The position numbers and the translations under genes are program-made. The notes below the pieces were generated by a model that did no database searches, had not been told where the DNA came from, and saw only the letters and a program-made list of their open reading frames with translations. This document shows positions 1-10,248 of a stretch of DNA of 64,000 nucleotides, in pieces. This DNA comes from Microcyclospora pomicola (lineage: Eukaryota > Ascomycota > Dothideomycetes > Capnodiales): NCBI GenBank assembly GCA_002786065.1, contig NHNY01000015.1, positions 310,001 through 374,000 on the forward strand, read 5' to 3'. The stretch's first letter is position 1; the number at the start of each line of letters is the position of its first letter.

Positions 1-2
1 AC

Positions 3-227
3 TCTTACACCGTGCATTTGAAGTGCTGGAGAGATGCTATGTCTGCTTCGGCATTGACCGCAATCATCGATGCTACGCTGCTTCTTGCACGGAGGCAGAC
101 GGACTTGGACAACTCAGTGGCCAGAGGCGTTTTAAAGTCGTTTGTTGAGCTTGGTCTTGAGGAAGAAGCAGAATCTATGAGAGTGGCACTAGGCGATGGT
201 GAGCAGAGCCTTGCACCCGGACCATAG
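3..227 (+). CDS. C-terminal end of an unidentified protein, cut by window edge
   Basis: The frame is open from the first bases of the window and ends at TAG 225-227, giving the last 74 residues of a protein whose start lies outside. The text is helix-like: an LLLARRQTDLDNSVARG segment, then VLKSFVELGLEEEAESM, with regular hydrophobic spacing and a short polar tail. The reverse strand is also open here but reads as a serine/threonine-rich string without pattern, so I prefer the forward strand. I do not recognise the family. It could be chance coding potential, because no start codon or domain is visible. Confidence 0.38.
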   Translation, partial: SYTVHLKCWRDAMSASALTAIIDATLLLARRQTDLDNSVARGVLKSFVELGLEEEAESMRVALGDGEQSLAPGP

Positions 228-407
228 GCGTTGGCCTGCATGTTGACATTGGAAATCTGTAATCGTCAAACTCGATACTAATGAGGGTATCGTTTGTACA
301 ATCCTTACAACTTTATAGTACAGTAATGTACTGTAAGTGCTTGATCATTCAAGTCGCAGTTCACGCACGGTCCTCCCACATCTGGAGAACTACAAACCGA
401 CTTCATG

Positions 408-976
408 TCACTCGGGCTCCGATCTTCTCAACGACATCCCATATGAACGAATATGAACGATGTACGTGTGTGCAAAGCCTATCTTCTGAAGCTTTCCAGT
501 CCAACTCTTCCTCCAAGTCTTCTTACGATGCCCATTCATCCAGACTGCCGTGGTGCTCTCCAGCACCAACCGATCCAATTGCTCCACGCTATTTGACTTG
601 AGCATCATCGCTGCATCATCGCTGCATCTTGCAATCGGTTCTCATCGGGCGTCAGATGCCAACTCACGATTATGCTGCTCCTAGCCATCAATGAAGTCCA
701 TTTCTTGTCTCCATCGAGAGGAGCATTCAAGGGTTCACCTGTAAGCGTTTTGCCCGACGCTCTTATAACACGTTCTGCGATTGGGCTCTTGTCAGTCCGC
801 TTAGCCATAAGGTAATGTGATGGACATGCTCTTGTTTGGCAAGCACAACGACATGTGATGAGAAAAACAATGACCGAGCAGAGGAGGAAGCTAGCACGCC
901 AGCATTGCCGACCTTCATAAAGCTCCAAAGCAACTGAGCCTTCAGCACGAGGCGTCAGACTGCTCACTGATGACAC
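408..976 (-). pseudogene. Unidentified gene interrupted by an 11-bp tandem duplication
   Basis: Two reverse-strand reading frames abut exactly. The first, open from 976 with an ATG at 808 (MAKRTDKSPIAERVIRAS...), stops at 605. The second runs from about 613 to 408 and reads LKSNSVEQLDRLVLESTTAV and so on. The junction is a perfect 11-bp direct repeat (604-614 and 615-625). With one copy counted, the two frames read as a single polypeptide through the junction, so the duplication looks like the frameshifting event. The protein is basic near its end (NGHRKKTWRKSWTGK). I recognise no domain. The alternative is two chance ORFs joined by coincidence, but the exact fit of frame and repeat argues against that. 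Confidence 0.38.
604..625. repeat. Perfect 11-bp tandem duplication
   Basis: The unit atcatcgctgc occurs twice back to back. It lies at the junction of the two open frames of the reverse-strand gene at 408-976 and shifts the frame by 11 nt. Confidence 0.9.
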
Positions 977-1079
977 GCGCAGGCCTAGGTGGGGACTTGG
1001 AACGACGAGTTCTCAATCATCAATCATCAACCATTCTACCTAGAAATCACCGAATCATCAGCTCCTACAGACGGTCATC

Positions 1080-1751
1080 ATGAGTCCAAGCAAATTGATG
1101 ACGCTTCCACCGGAACTCATCATTTCTGTTTTCGTCGCTTGTCCAAGTGTCCAAACCGCTGTGCTGTTCTCGGCCACGAATCGAGAGCTCCACGATGTCT
1201 GGCGTGAGAATGACTACCATATCGTATTATCGTGGATGCAGCAGAACGTCCCCCACTACGGAGACGCCGTCGACCTCGCGATCACCGAAGCAAGGTGCTT
1301 GTCACCAGGAATGGACGTCACAGCACGTCCACCTTGCAGTCTTTGGCTGCCTCGACTCGTATTCTATACGGATTCAGCAGCACGATTCTACATCAAGCAA
1401 CCCCACGAACTTCGTCCACTGACCCCTCGAGTGCCCACGGCACCATACGAGTCTGCAGACCAAGCATTAAGACTCGCCCTGACCTTCGAGTCTTACTTTT
1501 TCTTACGCAGACTCGTGCTCTCTTACCGCTTCCCGTCACTGCAGCCGATACTCCGCGTTCAGTTGAATGATGCATCGCCTTTTAAAATCCTCAGTCACTA
1601 CAGGACCTGCACTGTAATCTGCAATGGCGAGCCTCCAATATTCTTCGGAGACTTGGAGTCCATACGGCAAGGAGCTAGGAGGCGCCTGGGTCACGCGGAG
1701 CCTATCGCGGATGATTGGCGGTTTGCGATAGAGCTGATGAGGAATGTTTGA
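1080..1751 (+). CDS. F-box-like protein
   Basis: Single-exon gene of 223 residues starting at ATG 1080. Residues about 7-45 read MTLPPELIISVFVACPSVQT followed by a hydrophobic helix and ATNRELHDVW. This LPPEL...I..F...P......L..TNR.L...W pattern is that of short fungal F-box-like proteins, which are often present as large lineage-specific families in plant-associated dothideomycetes. F-box proteins normally bind Skp1 and present substrates to an SCF ubiquitin ligase. No leucine-rich, WD40 or kelch repeats follow, so any partner is unknown. The rest is an alpha-helical region with a conserved-looking block (residues about 120-165, ESADQALRLALTFESYFFLR). The F-box call rests on pattern only. 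Confidence 0.68.
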   Translation: MSPSKLMTLPPELIISVFVACPSVQTAVLFSATNRELHDVWRENDYHIVLSWMQQNVPHYGDAVDLAITEARCLSPGMDVTARPPCSLWLPRLVFYTDSAARFYIKQPHELRPLTPRVPTAPYESADQALRLALTFESYFFLRRLVLSYRFPSLQPILRVQLNDASPFKILSHYRTCTVICNGEPPIFFGDLESIRQGARRRLGHAEPIADDWRFAIELMRNV

Positions 1752-2772
1752 CAAAGGAAGTCGAGTAATCGATGACCTGCAGTCAGAGTCCTTGATGATG
1801 TGCCATTCAAGAAACTGAGATGCTGAGTTATGAGAGAAGGGAGCCAATACGGTCGAACAAGCGACAGGAAGGTCTCATCCCATACCAGTGAGATGGGAAA
1901 GCCATGTAGTCATGGCACCGAGGATAGTCCTCATTCCACTGTCACCAAGCTGCACGAGCGGACACCGACTTGAACAATGCATAGTCCAAAGTTGGCGTGG
2001 TAGCCGTTCCCCCCTTTCAGCGATGCTCGTCCATTGTACTGCTCAATGCACGTCGTGCCACTTAGATCTATGAACGACCTGAATCGTGGTACAGTATACA
2101 AGCACAACGCACGACCAAGCGACATCGACATTAGTGCCGAGAAGCACTGTCACCCACATGCTACAGTGGAGTGACAGGGTGCAGGGATCTGCAACTAGAA
2201 TCGAGGATCCCATCGAGCGATCCCGATTCGGTACTGACTGTGATTCGACCAGAGACATATCGTGTGCGTAGTAGCGTCGGCTCGACATACACGTTCAGCC
2301 ACACCTACATGTCCACCTTACCCTGACGAGTTCGCGTGGCGATCGTACATAAGCAAACGTTCCAGAGATTTCAAGGATCCAAGTCAGATCCATCATGCAT
2401 GACCATAGATGTCTCCAACCATCATCGATGTCGAAGCCAAGTCATGTCCCCGCACCCATCTCCGCGGCAACACGTGTGGGACACTTTCAGCAGATACCTT
2501 ACTGTAGAGTACAGCATGTCACTCCAGTATCATCCACGCGTGCGAACCACGCGTCAAGCGTCCCTGCATTATTATTGACTGAACGTCTTCAACGTCTGCC
2601 AAGCTTCGTCCGGGCATGTCATTGACGCTACGCACCAGTTCCCGGCCAGTGGTCGCTCTTCGACACTATCAGCTGCTATTTCCTATCGCCGTTTGCGCGA
2701 TCGCAGGCATTCGCTTCGATCGTGTTTGAGCTTGCATTGCGCTGGCGGTGTTGTCCATACTCTATGCATATG

Positions 2773-2802
2773 TATGGTATGGTATGGTATGGTATGGTAT
2801 GG
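2773..2802. repeat. Pentanucleotide microsatellite (TATGG)6
   Basis: Six perfect tandem copies of tatgg. No gene overlaps it. Confidence 0.95.
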
Positions 2803-3228
2803 CACGAGCAGAGTCCTGGGTTCCGCGGAGATAGGAATAGGATTACAGCGCGTTCCTGGATCCTGCCATCTCAATCTCGATGTATTTGCGCGGATGACCA
2901 TGTTCGGCCTATCATCAGACCATACGGAGCATCAAGGACATCGAAAGCGGATGGTGTCCATTAGCTTGCAGGTTCTGTCTGGTCGTGAGAACCTCTTTGG
3001 CTGTCTGCGAGGAACAGCCGATGACTCCGGACTAACATGGATTGGATCTATACGGGACCTGTCATCGGCGATGTTACTGGACAGGCACATCTCAAACGTA
3101 GAACGTGCGAAGAATAATCATGAAGAGAAGCACACACCGTCCCAGTCAAGGCTCGTAGCCGCGCCGCTCCGAGCAGAAAAGCTCCACCATGGCCGTCAAC
3201 GTGGACAGTACTGCATACTGCTTTGACC

Positions 3229-3777
3229 ATGCCCTTCGCCAAGGGAATCCCAGACTCCATCTTGGCCGCGCTCGCCGCGGCTTCAAGTCCTGTGAGGCCA
3301 GAGGACCAAGGCCAAGAGTCCAAGACCTCGTGCAACCCAATCGTCCCTTCACATTGCCAATATTCATCCCTCCCATCCACCAATCACGCCTCGCCACCAA
3401 TGCTCGTATCCCGACAACCCCAGGCTTGAACGGGAGATCGGCACCCACGATCGCGCCCCGCCATCGGCGATGACGAAACGGCCATCTTCGATGACCCAGG
3501 AAAACCCACCAAACTCTCGTCGCGGCTAAGTGTGGCTAAGGTAGTTGAAGGGACAGGAGAGAAATGCACTAGGATGGGATGTCTTGTTCGCCCGACCTAT
3601 CGACCGTTTGCCGGCAGATCTTGGGTTGTAATTTTTAGCGGAGGGGTAAAGGTGCATGTGTGGGTGTGTTGGCGAAAGGTGAGCAGGAGGCTACCGCTTT
3701 TCTTCTCTGCGCCGGTCATCTGTGAGTTGGTCATGTATGTACATGCCGTAGAACGGTTGATCATTGATGCAGGGTAG
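3229..3777 (+). pseudogene. Possible small gene with one in-frame stop
   Basis: ATG 3229 opens a frame beginning MPFAKGIPDSILAALAAASS that reaches a TGA at 3427-3429. The same frame then stays open to TAG 3775-3777 and includes an acidic block (IGDDETAIFDDPGKP) followed by KLSSRLSVAKVVEGTGEK and CTRMGC. Both halves look protein-like and lie in one frame, as for a small gene with a single CGA-to-TGA style change. I found no convincing GT-AG pair that removes the stop. The protein is not recognised, and this may be chance. Confidence 0.28.
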
Positions 3778-4449
3778 GTGAGATGAGGGAGTGGCGTATC
3801 GCTTGTTCTGGTAGAAGGGGAAGGACAGGGTATGGTTATTTGGAACACTCATCCGTTGGAGAACGGATAAAGTGGAGATAACATGACAGCGACATTCGTG
3901 TGCATGTATGTGACGGCACAACAGGTAATCAAGCCAGGCAAGGATCGGGATAAGGCGGCGTCGTCAGAATCATGACGATTTGCATCACTCCAGATTTCAT
4001 GTTTGGTATCATGCACAGTACTGGATCAACAAGATGAGAAGGGGATTTCGAGACATTAATAAGCATTGGGTATAATCGTCTACCTAGACTTCGTTACTTC
4101 GTATACATGGCAACATGTCGTATGTAGATGTACAGGACAGCCCGACGATGCGGCTTGTGTGAAACGGTATGTTGTCTCATCGATCGATCGCCTTCGTTCT
4201 CGTCCTCCCTCGCTTCCACCCCGATCGAGAATACTTATGAAATCGCGCGTGGTGGTGTAACATACACCGTCCTCCGTATCGTACTGCAAGGTGCGGTGGT
4301 TGGTGTGACTTGGTGTCAGGGATCTACCAACAGGCATTCGCCGTTTGGTCGAGGCCTGATCTGTTCGCCTCAAGGCATCATGATGTGCCTGGATGCGACT
4401 CCACCTAGGTGGGATGGGCAGCTTGTAAGCTTGCTTTGTTCTCGTGTAG

Positions 4450-4479
4450 ATGGCGCAGCAGACCATGGCGCAGCAGACC
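4450..4479. repeat. 15-bp tandem duplication
   Basis: The unit atggcgcagcagacc occurs twice in direct succession in non-coding DNA. Confidence 0.9.
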
Positions 4480-4633
4480 ATGGCGGGAGTATTGGATGGA
4501 CCCATGTGGAGGTGGTCTTGAACACCTCATGGCTGGCGTCGTCGATGGCATATCGTTGATCGATGTTATGAAGTTAGATGTAGAGTGGCGTTACGACTTG
4601 AGATCAAATTCTGACCTCAAGACCAGGCTTGCT

Positions 4634-4936
4634 TCAGCGGTTGACGAGTAGGCCGACGATGTTGGCACACCGAGAACAGTACCACAAGTTCAATCCATAT
4701 GGAATCATGTTGCTCTTGCCAGTCCGTCCATCAAGGCTTGGAGTTCGTTGACATCGAGAGCATCTCGCACTCTCGGGATGTGCGTGAGATTCACATGCCG
4801 GCGAGGTGGAAGAGGACGACCATGTTGAATCATCGCTGGCCACACGAAGGACGTTTTGTTGAACTGGTTGCGGTTGAGGTCGATAGTGTGAAGTGCCGAG
4901 TGCAGCGTTCGTCTGGGCTTGCATCAATGTATCCAT
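4634..4936 (-). CDS. Small conserved-type protein with two CxxC pairs
   Basis: The reading frame starts at ATG 4936 (MDTLMQAQTNAALG) and encodes 100 residues. It has a variable serine-rich middle and a compact C-terminus with two cysteine pairs, CSRC (about residues 66-69) and CSRC (about 91-94), separated by a TPSLDGRTGKSNMIPYGLNL linker. Four cysteines in two CxxC knuckles suggest one bound zinc ion. The layout of a short disordered N-terminus with a terminal CxxC...YGxNxxYCxRCAxxVGL block resembles uncharacterised dothideomycete proteins I have seen, but no function is known to me. The frame is open upstream to 5095, but that part reads like an untranslated leader, so the downstream ATG is preferred. 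Confidence 0.62.
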   Translation of the reverse strand: MDTLMQAQTNAALGTSHYRPQPQPVQQNVLRVASDDSTWSSSSTSPACESHAHPESARCSRCQRTPSLDGRTGKSNMIPYGLNLWYCSRCANIVGLLVNR

Positions 4937-7162
4937 ATTGAAGGAGATCCGTCGGACAGGTATTCGAGACACCAGAATGGGTTGGAGGGGTCTGAGTTTG
5001 AAGAACGTTCGAAGGTGAATCTTGGCGAACAGCAAGGAGGTCCGATGGGAAAGAGATTGTTGCAGATTGCAGGCACGTTGATGTTGAAGTAGCAAGGCGT
5101 AGAATCGTGGTCATAGAGCGATACCACGGTGATGCACAGGGTATGTAGGTATGAGTGCAGTGCAGATCGCTGCTCGAAGATGACGGCAGGACGAGCAAGC
5201 AAACAAGCAGTCGGGTGGACTGGTAGCAGGATGATATGGGCACGTCCGCGCCAACTCACGCATCGCTTCGGCCTTGCGGTGCTATATAAGAGCTGGGGGG
5301 TTTGCGATCGTCGATGAGCATCGTAGGAATCGACTCGCATCTGGAAAGGCCCAGACCGCGCAACGCTGGGCCTGACACACGCGCTTCCGCCCAGCAGTTT
5401 TAGTGCCGCCTGCGCCGTCGAATGTCTCGATGCAACGCCACGCCTCGATCTGCATCCGCTATGGCAGGTCGCGCGAGGCTCGTCTAGTGACCCGATAGAC
5501 ATCAACTACTTGCTGCGAACCCATAACGATAATGCGGTATCAGTCCACGAATCCGCCCGCGGGCATCCTGTTCCTCGCTGACATTATTGCCGTTCGCTGT
5601 GAGTCGTGACTAGGGGCAACTTGCAATTTCGGTGGTCCTGCTATCGCCAGTAGGTTTTCGATAGATGGCTTCAGTTTTGACGCCTAATCACTAATCACTC
5701 TCCTGCGTTCAGGATTGGACGCGTCGCTGTGTCTACTTTATTGGTCGCTCTTGGAAGATTCCGCCGTGTGGTTCTGGTTGATGAGTGGATCTCAGTCAGC
5801 AGTCGCGCGACACTGGCCACGACCCCTGTCCAGTCATTGTCACCGCAGAACAACAATCGCATCCGGCACGTTCCCAGGATTTGACTTCCATGTCAGCCCG
5901 ACGGTATGAGCTTGGCGGTCCCCATGTGACAGCCAGCTCCGCACCTTATTGCCTTGTGAGGAGTAAGTTCCTGAAATCACAGTTGATCGTGAGTTTCCAC
6001 TACACAGATCCAGTCTACACTGCCGATGAGACACGCTGTGCAAAGTCGTCCTCGCAGCACAGCTTGCTCACGCCAGAATCACGTAACAGGCTTCGAATAC
6101 GGAGGATCCTAGCAATTGCGGCCAGCATGCCGTGACCCATGTCAGGGCTCAGCCAGCTGTTTCGTGCTCATGCACCAGTGGTCTGTTAGGAAGCGCAAGC
6201 CGAGCGGCAGGCATGTTGGCCAATCAGACCTGACTGCTTCTTGGGTCAAGATACTTTCTTGCTGCGCCTTGGGCTGACCCAGATTAATGCTGAATCTTAC
6301 TGGTTTCCGAGCGCCTATTCGACTGGTTGTACTGTACTGGTTGTACTGGTTGTGGCGCAGGTTTTCGCCGTTGGTAGATGGCGCAAGATCTCCTCTCACT
6401 CCCCGCTTCAAAGCTGTGAAAATCTGGACCGGTCTCTTGAGGATCCTCAATGTGGCTGACCTATACGCATTGCAGGGATAGTAATAGCATACGATCCATG
6501 AGAACCTGAATTGCTGACTGCCATTCTACTCCATTCGTGTGGTTCAGGGCATACAGTGATAGTAGGATTTAAGAAGTGGGGAGTTTGATGTGGCGCACGT
6601 CACGTGTAGCTGACCAGAGTGCACGACTTCAAGTTTCTGCAATTGCGAAGAAAACCAGTCGACTTCTGCTGTTTGGTGCGTCCCACATGACCCACGTCGG
6701 CTGCAACGAACTCCATCGGCAGGGGTCAAGCCTTGCGGGATGTACAACGTTCGACGCATACGTCACGTGTATAGCCAGAGGCAGGAAGTACTGCAGAGAT
6801 TATGCCGGCCGACCCCTTACCGTTCTGCGACCCAGCATTGGCACCGACCGCTGAAAGTAGTATGCGCCCGCCCAGCAAACCGTCTGATCGACGTGACCGT
6901 TTCGCGAATCAGTGTTCAACTACTGGAGCATGGCAGGCGCTATTTGACGGCGCTGCGAGTGCAAGTTTTGCTGTCGTGGCGGTCACAGTCTAGACTTTGG
7001 TTTCATCCTTGTTGCAACGGTGACATTTTGAAACATGCCGCCAAGAAGCTTCATGACTACAGAGTCAGTCGCAGACCTCTCCCAGACCCTGATGGATGGA
7101 TGTGAGGCTGCATGCGTAGTGGCCCGAAAGGCGCTCGACACGCGGCCGATGGCATCTGGGCA
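4937..7162. other. Intergenic region, 2.2 kb
   Basis: This is presumably the 5' flank of the two-CxxC gene and the 3' flank of the MGMT-like gene. The sequence just upstream of 4936 is a plausible leader. Short open frames at 5785-6135 and 6740-7105 show no domain or compositional support. I see nothing else. Confidence 0.55.
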
Positions 7163-7637
7163 TCAGAGCCTCTCGACCACATCGAACTCGTCCCACAATC
7201 TCGCCTTCTCCATCAGCATACCCTTCGCGTCGAACCGCACACCTTCGTCCTTGAGCAATGCCAGTTTCTTCTCGCAATTGATCCCGCTCGGCGCCTTTTG
7301 CCAATCTCCCATGAAGCCCCCCACATACTACATTGAGCAAGGCACCATGTCAGCGGATCTTCATACCACGGCGTGATCGAACCATCGCCGAGGATAGAGG
7401 AGCACTCACGCCACCGGCACTTATCACGCGATGACAAGGAACTCGCGGAGCGAAGGGATTGCGTCGAAGTGCTCCGCCTACGGCTCGCGGGCTGGATCTC
7501 AGCGCTTTCGATAACGCAGCGTAGGTGCTTACTCTGCCCGCTGGGATCTGGTTGAGCAGTACGTAGACTCGACCTTGGTATGGCGTGACTTTGTCGAGGT
7601 CAAGCTCGAGCCCTGCTTCACGGTCTTGCAAAGACAT
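7163..7637 (-). CDS. MGMT-like 6-O-methylguanine-DNA methyltransferase (DNA-binding/active-site domain only)
   Basis: Two exons, 7637-7410 and 7327-7163, joined across an 82-nt intron (GTGAGT donor at 7409, TAG acceptor at 7328), give 130 residues. Exon 1 carries the winged-helix region (QGRVYVLLNQIPAGRVSTYA, then ALRRNPFAPR) and the PCHRVISAGG active-site motif with the acceptor cysteine at about residue 68. Exon 2 supplies YVGGFMGDW and the C-terminal helix EKKLALLKDEGVRF. In this family the cysteine takes the alkyl group from O6-alkylguanine and the protein is consumed. The N-terminal domain of bacterial Ada/Ogt is absent, which is usual for short fungal members. Cysteine rather than tryptophan at this position favours a true alkyltransferase over an alkyltransferase-like (ATL) protein. 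Confidence 0.9.
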
Positions 7638-8409
7638 GGTGACTCGTTGTTGCCGACGTAGTGACTCAGGCCGCTGCTGTGTATGTTCGAGTTAGGAGTC
7701 AACTGACCAATGCTGCACGATGCGTTGCGAAACGACCAGGAACTTTGTCTTCGCTCCGACACAGCGGTTTCGATACTTATGAACATAGTAGATGTGCTCG
7801 CGCTACCAACACCAACTCACGTGACGGCTGTGGAAGTGTCCAATCATGTCGCTGAGGCCTTCACTCCCCAGTTACATTCTTCTCTTGACACCGCGAAGAG
7901 TCACGAAACACTTGGAGTCATGTTCAGAATCGTGACGAGGAAGGTGGAGATCATGTGCGGCTTCTACGGATGGGCAATCGACCACGAGCGACTCTGGCTA
8001 TAGATCTCACCAGGAGGTGTATGTCATTGATTCACCTGGTACACCAAACCACCATGGCGGGCATACTTGTCACAACGACGTGGGTATCCTAGCGCTGTCG
8101 CGCAATGTTCGAAAATATGTCGTTTTTGAAGCCGCCGGTACATCTTCCACACCCGAGATTCTACCGACGCTGATGCAGAGGTTGAGTCTGCCGCTTTTGG
8201 TTTTTTGCTCCCTGCCCACGCCCCTTCGCTATGCATGTTCAGTTTGGAGATGCTGCACCCCACTCAATTGCTAATGACCCGATTCCCAGCACGGTGTTGA
8301 AGCTCGAACTGATCAAGCATAGTCTATCGCACACCATCCTGACATCCAGGCCTGTGTACGTCTGTGCGAGTCGGTGGATGTCTCATTTAGCGTGCTTACG
8401 CATGCACGC
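7638..8409. other. Intergenic region, 0.8 kb
   Basis: This is the promoter side of the MGMT-like gene and the 3' flank of the SET gene. A forward open frame at 7710-8003 shows no recognisable domain, and I do not call it. Confidence 0.5.
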
Positions 8410-8952
8410 TTAGTTCGGCAGACTGCTCCCATTGTGGCCGTTCACGCCATTGGTGCTTGTGGCTTTGCTGTCTTTCGACAGCTCCTCGATATGGGGGTTG
8501 AGCCAGTAGCGGTCAAGCACATCTTTGCTAAGATATTTGGCACCTTTGATTTCGCCAACACACTTGGACGACCCGCAGTTGCATTGGAAAGGTTGTTGCA
8601 TGTCCCATTCCGTACTCGGATAGAAGAACGTCACATCCTCACCCTTGCGTAGTGGACGGTCGTCGACAACGCGGACTTCCAAGCGATGCATATCGAAGAC
8701 CACACTGGGGTTGCAGGAGTGATTACAGAAGACGAGATCGGTGTTCAGGTCAATATCAGAGTCTTTGCCAGTCTGGACGGTGGCGAAGGTGCGTTGGGAA
8801 GTGCTGGTGAGCCCAGTGATTTTCGAGAAGACTTGGCCTGGCTCGAAGGATTGCAATGACACAGCGCGCGAGGAGAAGTCACCTTTGCCGAGCTCGACCT
8901 GGATGAGGTCGGGATGTGTGCCTTGCGGCACGGCACCTTGGTTTTCCGGCAT
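8410..8952 (-). CDS. SET domain protein with post-SET cysteines
   Basis: ATG 8952 opens 180 residues. After a GTHPDLIQVELGKGDFSSRA segment comes a compact SET-like core: the NTDLVFCNHSCNPSVVFDM block (the NHSC motif that helps form the S-adenosylmethionine and lysine channel), then VRVVDDRPLRKGEDVTFFYP with the catalytic-type tyrosine, and a post-SET zinc cluster CNCGSSKC. The end (KDVLDRYWLNPHIEEL) is typical of small fungal SET proteins of unknown substrate. The family methylates lysines in histones or other proteins. The substrate here cannot be told. The frame stays open upstream to 9093, next to a plausible CAG acceptor, so an extra 5' exon is possible, but the 8952 start agrees with the usual family start. 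Confidence 0.82.
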   Translation of the reverse strand: MPENQGAVPQGTHPDLIQVELGKGDFSSRAVSLQSFEPGQVFSKITGLTSTSQRTFATVQTGKDSDIDLNTDLVFCNHSCNPSVVFDMHRLEVRVVDDRPLRKGEDVTFFYPSTEWDMQQPFQCNCGSSKCVGEIKGAKYLSKDVLDRYWLNPHIEELSKDSKATSTNGVNGHNGSSLPN

Positions 8953-9175
8953 GATGTCGAGGATGTAGGGTGCTGCGATAGAGGTCAGAAACTGGGAATT
9001 GTCTTCGAGTGGAGGGGTACCATACTGGACAGTAGTTCCCAGATTGAAGGAATGTGAGTAGTCAAGGACCGAAAGAAGGCTGACTCCAGATTGCTGGTGT
9101 TATCAATGGCAAAAGATAGAAGAGGTCTCTTGATCGTCAGAGGCGTCGTACAAAGGACGAAAGTCAGGGGTCTTG

Positions 9176-9768
9176 TCAGACTGGTACAGATTGAACAGCA
9201 GTATGTACGAGTCGCCGAGGCACCGGGCCAAGGTTATATTGTTGGAAGCAAGCACCATACACATTCAGCACCTGCGGGCTACTGACAAGGTTGCCAAGGC
9301 TGTCATTCAGGGTGAGATCTTCGGTCCCAGCTAACAGCAGGACCGCAATAGGGGCCATTGGCGCTAGCGTGCTGCTCACACGCTCAAGAACCAGAGCCAT
9401 CATGACGGCTTCCTCTGGCCCAGCGCTGCTACACCAAAAACCAGTGATTAAACATTGAGCGTGGTGGGGAGTATGATGCCATTTGATGCCTCTACTGCGG
9501 AGATCGCTTTTCTCCCCCGCAATCCACGCCATTGTGTAGGAAAATCTTTTGCTTCCCCGGGTGATTTCGGTGCGGGAGTTTCATCTGGCATATCTGGCTG
9601 GCGCGCTTGGCTGATCAATGGCCCGGCACTGGCCATAGAGAGCAGCCCAGGTTCCACTGCATCCACTTCATTGCCCCACGCAGGCGTATGTAGCGTGGAT
9701 GGGAGAGACGCTTGCCGAGCTGTTGGAGATCACATGCCGCTCGGTTGCGGGTCTGAAGCGCTCGTCAT
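9176..9768 (-). pseudogene. Unresolved coding-like stretch, possibly a broken gene
   Basis: ATG 9768 opens MTSASDPQPSGM, stops once in frame at 9730-9732, and then runs open to 9448 with a strongly protein-like text (MASAGPLISQARQPDMPDET, then WRGLRGRKAISAVEAS). A second frame (about 9412-9176) continues with EEAVMMALVLERVSSTLAPM, IAVLLLAGTEDLTL and SPQVLNVYGACFQQ. I could not find a donor/acceptor pair that joins the two in frame. This is either a multi-exon gene whose splicing I cannot resolve or a decayed gene. No family is recognised. Confidence 0.28.
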
Positions 9769-10248
9769 TACGTCGGAGCGGCAGTAATGAAATCCAATCC
9801 TGTGCATGGCGTGATCAAAAGCGTGGGTTGGAACGGTAGGACAGTCCCTTGAATTGCCTACGCTGAATGACATTCGAAGTCTTCAGAGATACCTTAGATG
9901 TCACTGCAACATTCTTTGTTCAGGGATGTGTTGTTAGAGATGAGCATTGACCATGAATCACGTGCAAATCATAGGACTGCCCATGAACTTCGCCTTCATC
10001 CACCTTGCTAGCAGACATACATATACACGACGAGCTCGTATCGTACAAAGTGACAGCTCGCGCTATAGCGATTACGATTATAGCGAAAATCAAGCATATC
10101 TTGTAACAGATAGCAACAACTCAAGACAGTGACGGCGACTGTATTCAGCCGATGTTCAGCCGTACCAGCATGCCCATCGAATGCCTCACATATCTTGCCT
10201 TGAAATAGTTACCTGTATGCAAATCCAACATATCCACGACTGACCAAC
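9769..10248. other. Intergenic region upstream of the DUF5321 gene
   Basis: Contains the 5' flank of the gene at 10249. I see no coding pattern or repeat. Confidence 0.55.

Larger units (their letters stand above)
1752..4633. other. Intergenic region, 2.9 kb
   Basis: Apart from a pentanucleotide array (2773-2802), a 15-bp tandem duplication (4450-4479) and a weak broken-gene candidate (3229-3777), I see no supported gene. Open frames here are short and lack domain patterns. The last few hundred bases are presumably the 3' flank of the reverse-strand gene ending at 4634. Confidence 0.6.

Noticed and set aside
8024-8263. Reverse frame starting MGCSISK, like a myristoylated protein
   Set aside because: The apparent initiator is GTG rather than ATG, and the rest has no family pattern.
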